Source of the DNA: Lachnospiraceae bacterium | Lineage (GTDB): Bacteria; Bacillota; Clostridia; Lachnospirales; Lachnospiraceae | DNA length: 16,898 nt | Reading direction: 5' to 3' | Assembly: GCA_900771955.1 (NCBI GenBank) | Contig: CAAGPW010000036.1 | Location: 1-16,898 of the forward strand | Shown here: piece by piece, positions 14,812 to 16,898 of the stretch | Position numbering within the stretch: the first letter of the stretch is position 1 | How the letters are laid out: the number at the start of each line of letters is the position of its first letter | Made by a program: the position numbers and the translations under genes | The notes under the pieces: model-generated | Told to the model about the DNA's origin: nothing | Databases searched by the model: none | Seen by the model: only the letters and a program-made list of their open reading frames with translations

Positions 14812-15822
14812 ATGGATCATTTAATTATACCGAAAGATTATCATTCGGAACTGAACCTGCATGACACACAGATCGCGATCAAAACGGTAAAGGATTTCTT
14901 TCAGAATCTTTTAGCACTCCGTTTGAATCTGTCCCGTGTCTCCGCACCGCTTTTCGTAGATCCGCTCTCCGGACTGAACGATGAACTAAACGGCGTGGAA
15001 CGTCCGGTTTCCTTTGGCATCCGTGAGCAGAATGAAAAGGAAGCTCAGGTCGTACACTCTCTCGCAAAATGGAAACGCTATGCACTTGGAAAATATGGAT
15101 TTTCCTGCGGCGAAGGTCTTTATACCGATATGAATGCGATCCGCAGAGATGAATCTACGGATAACATCCACTCCATTTTCGTTGACCAGTGGGACTGGGA
15201 AAAGATCATCCGCAAGGAAGACCGTACAGAGGAATATTTAAAGGATACGGTACGCACGGTTTATAAAGTTTTGCGCAAGACAGAAAAGTACATGTCCATT
15301 CAATATGATTACATACACGAGATCCTTCCGGAAGATATCTTCTTTATCACTTCCCAGGAACTCGAAGACATGTTCCCGGAATACACGCCGAAGGAACGTG
15401 AATTTTATATCACAAAGACAAAGGGTGCTGTCTGCATCCTAAAAATCGGTGATACCTTGGAATCCGGTCAGAAGCACGACGGCAGAGCACCGGACTACGA
15501 TGACTGGGCTTTGAATGCCGATATTTTAGTCTACTATCCGGTTCTTGATATCGCACTGGAGCTTTCCTCCATGGGTATCCGTGTAGACAAAAAAGCACTG
15601 CTCTCCCAGCTTGAAAAAGCAGGCTGCCCGGAACGTGCAAAGCTTCCGTTCCAGAAAGCGATCATTGATGAGAAGCTTCCATATACGATCGGCGGCGGTA
15701 TTGGTCAGTCCCGTATCTGTATGTTCTTCCTGAGAAAAGCACACATCGGCGAGGTACAGTCTTCGATCTGGAAACCGGACGATGTAAAGGCATTAGAAAA
15801 AGCAGGTATCCAGTTGTTATAA
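14812..15822 (+). CDS. asnA: ammonia-dependent asparagine synthetase (aspartate-ammonia ligase)
   Basis: A 336-residue enzyme, close to the family length of about 330, that makes asparagine from aspartate, ammonia and ATP (to AMP and PPi). It resembles a class II synthetase catalytic core. Diagnostic segments include LSGLNDELNGVERPVSF, GLYTDMNAIRRDE, VDQWDWEK, RAPDYDDW and LPYTIGGGIGQSRICMF. The open frame extends 79 codons further upstream, but that stretch overlaps the promoter and does not look like AsnA; the ATG at 14812 has GAGG nine bases upstream. It is the only plus-strand gene here and is monocistronic, with its own promoter and a terminator at 15895-15919. Its last codons form one arm of a hairpin (see 15797-15837). 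Confidence 0.96.
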   Translation: MDHLIIPKDYHSELNLHDTQIAIKTVKDFFQNLLALRLNLSRVSAPLFVDPLSGLNDELNGVERPVSFGIREQNEKEAQVVHSLAKWKRYALGKYGFSCGEGLYTDMNAIRRDESTDNIHSIFVDQWDWEKIIRKEDRTEEYLKDTVRTVYKVLRKTEKYMSIQYDYIHEILPEDIFFITSQELEDMFPEYTPKEREFYITKTKGAVCILKIGDTLESGQKHDGRAPDYDDWALNADILVYYPVLDIALELSSMGIRVDKKALLSQLEKAGCPERAKLPFQKAIIDEKLPYTIGGGIGQSRICMFFLRKAHIGEVQSSIWKPDDVKALEKAGIQLL

Positions 15823-15837
15823 ACTGGATACCTGCTT
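15797..15837 (-). terminator. 16-bp perfect hairpin at asnA 3' end, terminator on the minus strand
   Basis: AAGCAGGTATCCAGTT (15800-15815, last asnA codons) pairs perfectly with AACTGGATACCTGCTT (15822-15837), with a six-base loop holding most of the stop codon. The T-run is on the minus strand (five T at 15797-15801), so it looks like the terminator of dapA-dapB. It could also protect the 3' end of asnA mRNA. Confidence 0.7.
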
Positions 15838-15894
15838 ATAAAAATGCGCAGCGCGCAAAGACGAAGTTATAGCTACGATATCCGCTCGCGCGCG

Positions 15895-15919
15895 AAAGTG
15901 TGCAAAGCACACTTTTTTT
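15895..15919 (+). terminator. terminator of asnA
   Basis: AAAGTGTGC (15895-15903), AAA loop, GCACACTTT (15907-15915), with a run of seven T at 15913-15919 on the plus strand. It lies 72 bases after the asnA stop and just before the dapB stop. Confidence 0.85.
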
Positions 15920-15932
15920 ATTTTCGTATCCG

Positions 15933-16691
15933 TTATCCGCGGATCACATCACTCATATCATAAAAGCCAGCCGGCTTTCCTGCCAGATATTTTGCGGCCT
16001 CGATCGCACCCTTTCCAAAAATTGCCCTGGAATATGCCGTATGTTTTACTTCGATCACTTCATCCATTCCCGCAAAGATCACTTCATGTTCACCGACAAT
16101 GCTGCCGCCGCGGACAGCCGAAATGCCGATCTCATTCTTTTCTCTTTTTTTGCGCTCCTGTGTACGGTCATATTTATATGCACAGCTTCCGCCTGCCGCT
16201 TCGTTCATGCAGTCCGCAAGTGCAAGTGCAGTTCCGCTCGGTGCGTCCAGCTTCTGGTTATGATGCTTTTCCACGATCTCCATATCAAAACCGGCCGGAG
16301 CAAGAATTTTTACGATCTTCGGCAGGATCTCAAGCAGCGTATTGATTCCAAGTGACATATTTGCCGACTTTAAAACTGCCACTTTTTTGCTGCTCTCTTC
16401 CACTTTCTTTAACTGTTCCTCTGAAAGCCCAGTGCTGCATAAAACGACCGGGATCTGCCGCTCTACACAGTAATCAAGAAGTGCATCTGCCGCTGCCGCA
16501 TTGGAAAAATCAATCACCGCATCCGCTGCTTCCATGCAGTCCTCAATCGATGCGTAAACGGGATAATCATTTTTGATTCCGTCATACTGATCGATTCCAG
16601 CCACGATCTCTATCGTCTCATCCTGCTTAATGAGGTTCGTAATGACCTGCCCCATTCTTCCGTTACATCCGTTCATGATCACTTTTGTCAT
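15933..16691 (-). CDS. dapB: 4-hydroxy-tetrahydrodipicolinate reductase
   Basis: A 252-residue enzyme that reduces the DapA product with NAD(P)H in the diaminopimelate/lysine pathway, feeding peptidoglycan and lysine. The N-terminal Rossmann fold starts with GCNGRMG (8-14). The DapB signature EKHHNQKLDAPSGTA (141-155) includes the His143-His144 pair, Lys147 and the substrate-binding PSGT. VRGGSIVGEHEVIF follows, as expected. Length is in the normal range (240-270). AAAGGTG lies about eight bases before the ATG, and dapA lies 51 bases upstream, so the two are probably one transcript. Confidence 0.97.
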   Translation of the reverse strand: MTKVIMNGCNGRMGQVITNLIKQDETIEIVAGIDQYDGIKNDYPVYASIEDCMEAADAVIDFSNAAAADALLDYCVERQIPVVLCSTGLSEEQLKKVEESSKKVAVLKSANMSLGINTLLEILPKIVKILAPAGFDMEIVEKHHNQKLDAPSGTALALADCMNEAAGGSCAYKYDRTQERKKREKNEIGISAVRGGSIVGEHEVIFAGMDEVIEVKHTAYSRAIFGKGAIEAAKYLAGKPAGFYDMSDVIRG

Positions 16692-16742
16692 TTTTTATAC
16701 ACCTTTATCTTTCCGATCCTTCGTTTCTTTGCTCTTTTGCGT

Positions 16743-16898
16743 CTACGCCAGTCTTATACCGTAGTCCTTCATCACCTGTGCAAGCTTTGCCGCATGTTCC
16801 TCTTCCATCTCACAGAGCGGTGCACGCAGTCCTCCGACATTCATGCCCATCAAGTTCATGGCCTTCTTCACCGGAATCGGATTAACCTCGGAGAACAG
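16743..16898 (-). CDS. dapA: 4-hydroxy-tetrahydrodipicolinate synthase, 3' end (cut by window edge)
   Basis: The last 51 codons and a TAG stop of dapA. The segment LFSEVNPIPVKKAMNLMG followed by VGGLRAPLCEM is the conserved C-terminal part of DapA, where EVNP and P.K.A contacts shape the core. The enzyme condenses pyruvate with aspartate semialdehyde. The active-site lysine and start lie outside the window. It precedes dapB by 51 bases on the same strand. Confidence 0.93.
   Translation of the reverse strand: MFSEVNPIPVKKAMNLMGMNVGGLRAPLCEMEEEHAAKLAQVMKDYGIRLA

Noticed and set aside
15859..15870. ACGAAGTTAT, a match to part of a loxP arm
   Set aside because: Only ten bases match, there is no second arm at the right distance, and no recombinase or mobile element is nearby.
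1..16898. CRISPR arrays, insertion sequences, tRNA or rRNA genes
   Set aside because: No repeated-spacer pattern, transposase-like ORF, or tRNA/rRNA signature was seen on either strand.

Overview
This window comes from a low-to-mid GC Gram-positive of the Clostridia, most likely a Lachnospiraceae gut anaerobe. That assignment is an inference from the protein sequences (Csp-like subtilase, archaeal-type AspRS with GatCAB, AsnA), the strong GGAGG-type ribosome binding sites and the T-box control. Every gene except asnA lies on the minus strand. The gene at each edge of the window is cut.

Layout, left to right. (1) 1-3919, minus strand: a K+/H+-type antiporter (nhaP2-like), then a Csp-like subtilisin-family protease, then the N-terminal part of a MYG1-family hydrolase, spaced like an operon. 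(2) 4009-6301, minus: lepB (signal peptidase I), then a clpX-like AAA+ unfoldase with unusual features, with a good sigma-A promoter at 6273-6301. (3) 6335-11383, minus: the tRNA-dependent transamidation operon aspS-gatC-gatA-gatB. It is preceded by a complete T-box leader (promoter, Stem I, T-box, terminator) and ends in a strong hairpin. (4) 11361-14719, minus: three genes spaced as an operon. They are a multi-pass membrane protein of unknown function, a radical SAM enzyme with an RRE/PqqD-like N-terminus and a short SPASM-like C-terminus, and a membrane-anchored protein whose predicted cytoplasmic tail carries five Cys-Ala dipeptides flanked by glycines. This is the best candidate here for a little-described system. 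(5) 14735-15919, plus: asnA, ammonia-dependent asparagine synthetase, with its own near-consensus promoter and terminator. (6) 15933-16898, minus: dapB and the 3' end of dapA, from the aspartate-to-lysine/diaminopimelate pathway.

How the genes fit together. Regions 3, 5 and 6 all use aspartate: AspRS plus GatCAB can make Asn-tRNA(Asn) from Asp-tRNA(Asn), AsnA makes free asparagine, and DapA/DapB send aspartate semialdehyde to diaminopimelate. The T-box specifier region reads GAAC, which contains an Asn codon (AAC) and a Glu codon (GAA) overlapping by two bases. This fits an operon that serves amide-tRNA synthesis better than one that only makes Asp-tRNA(Asp). In region 4 the Cys-Ala repeat is predicted to face the cytoplasm, where a radical SAM enzyme could modify it; that link is inferred from gene order and topology and is untested.
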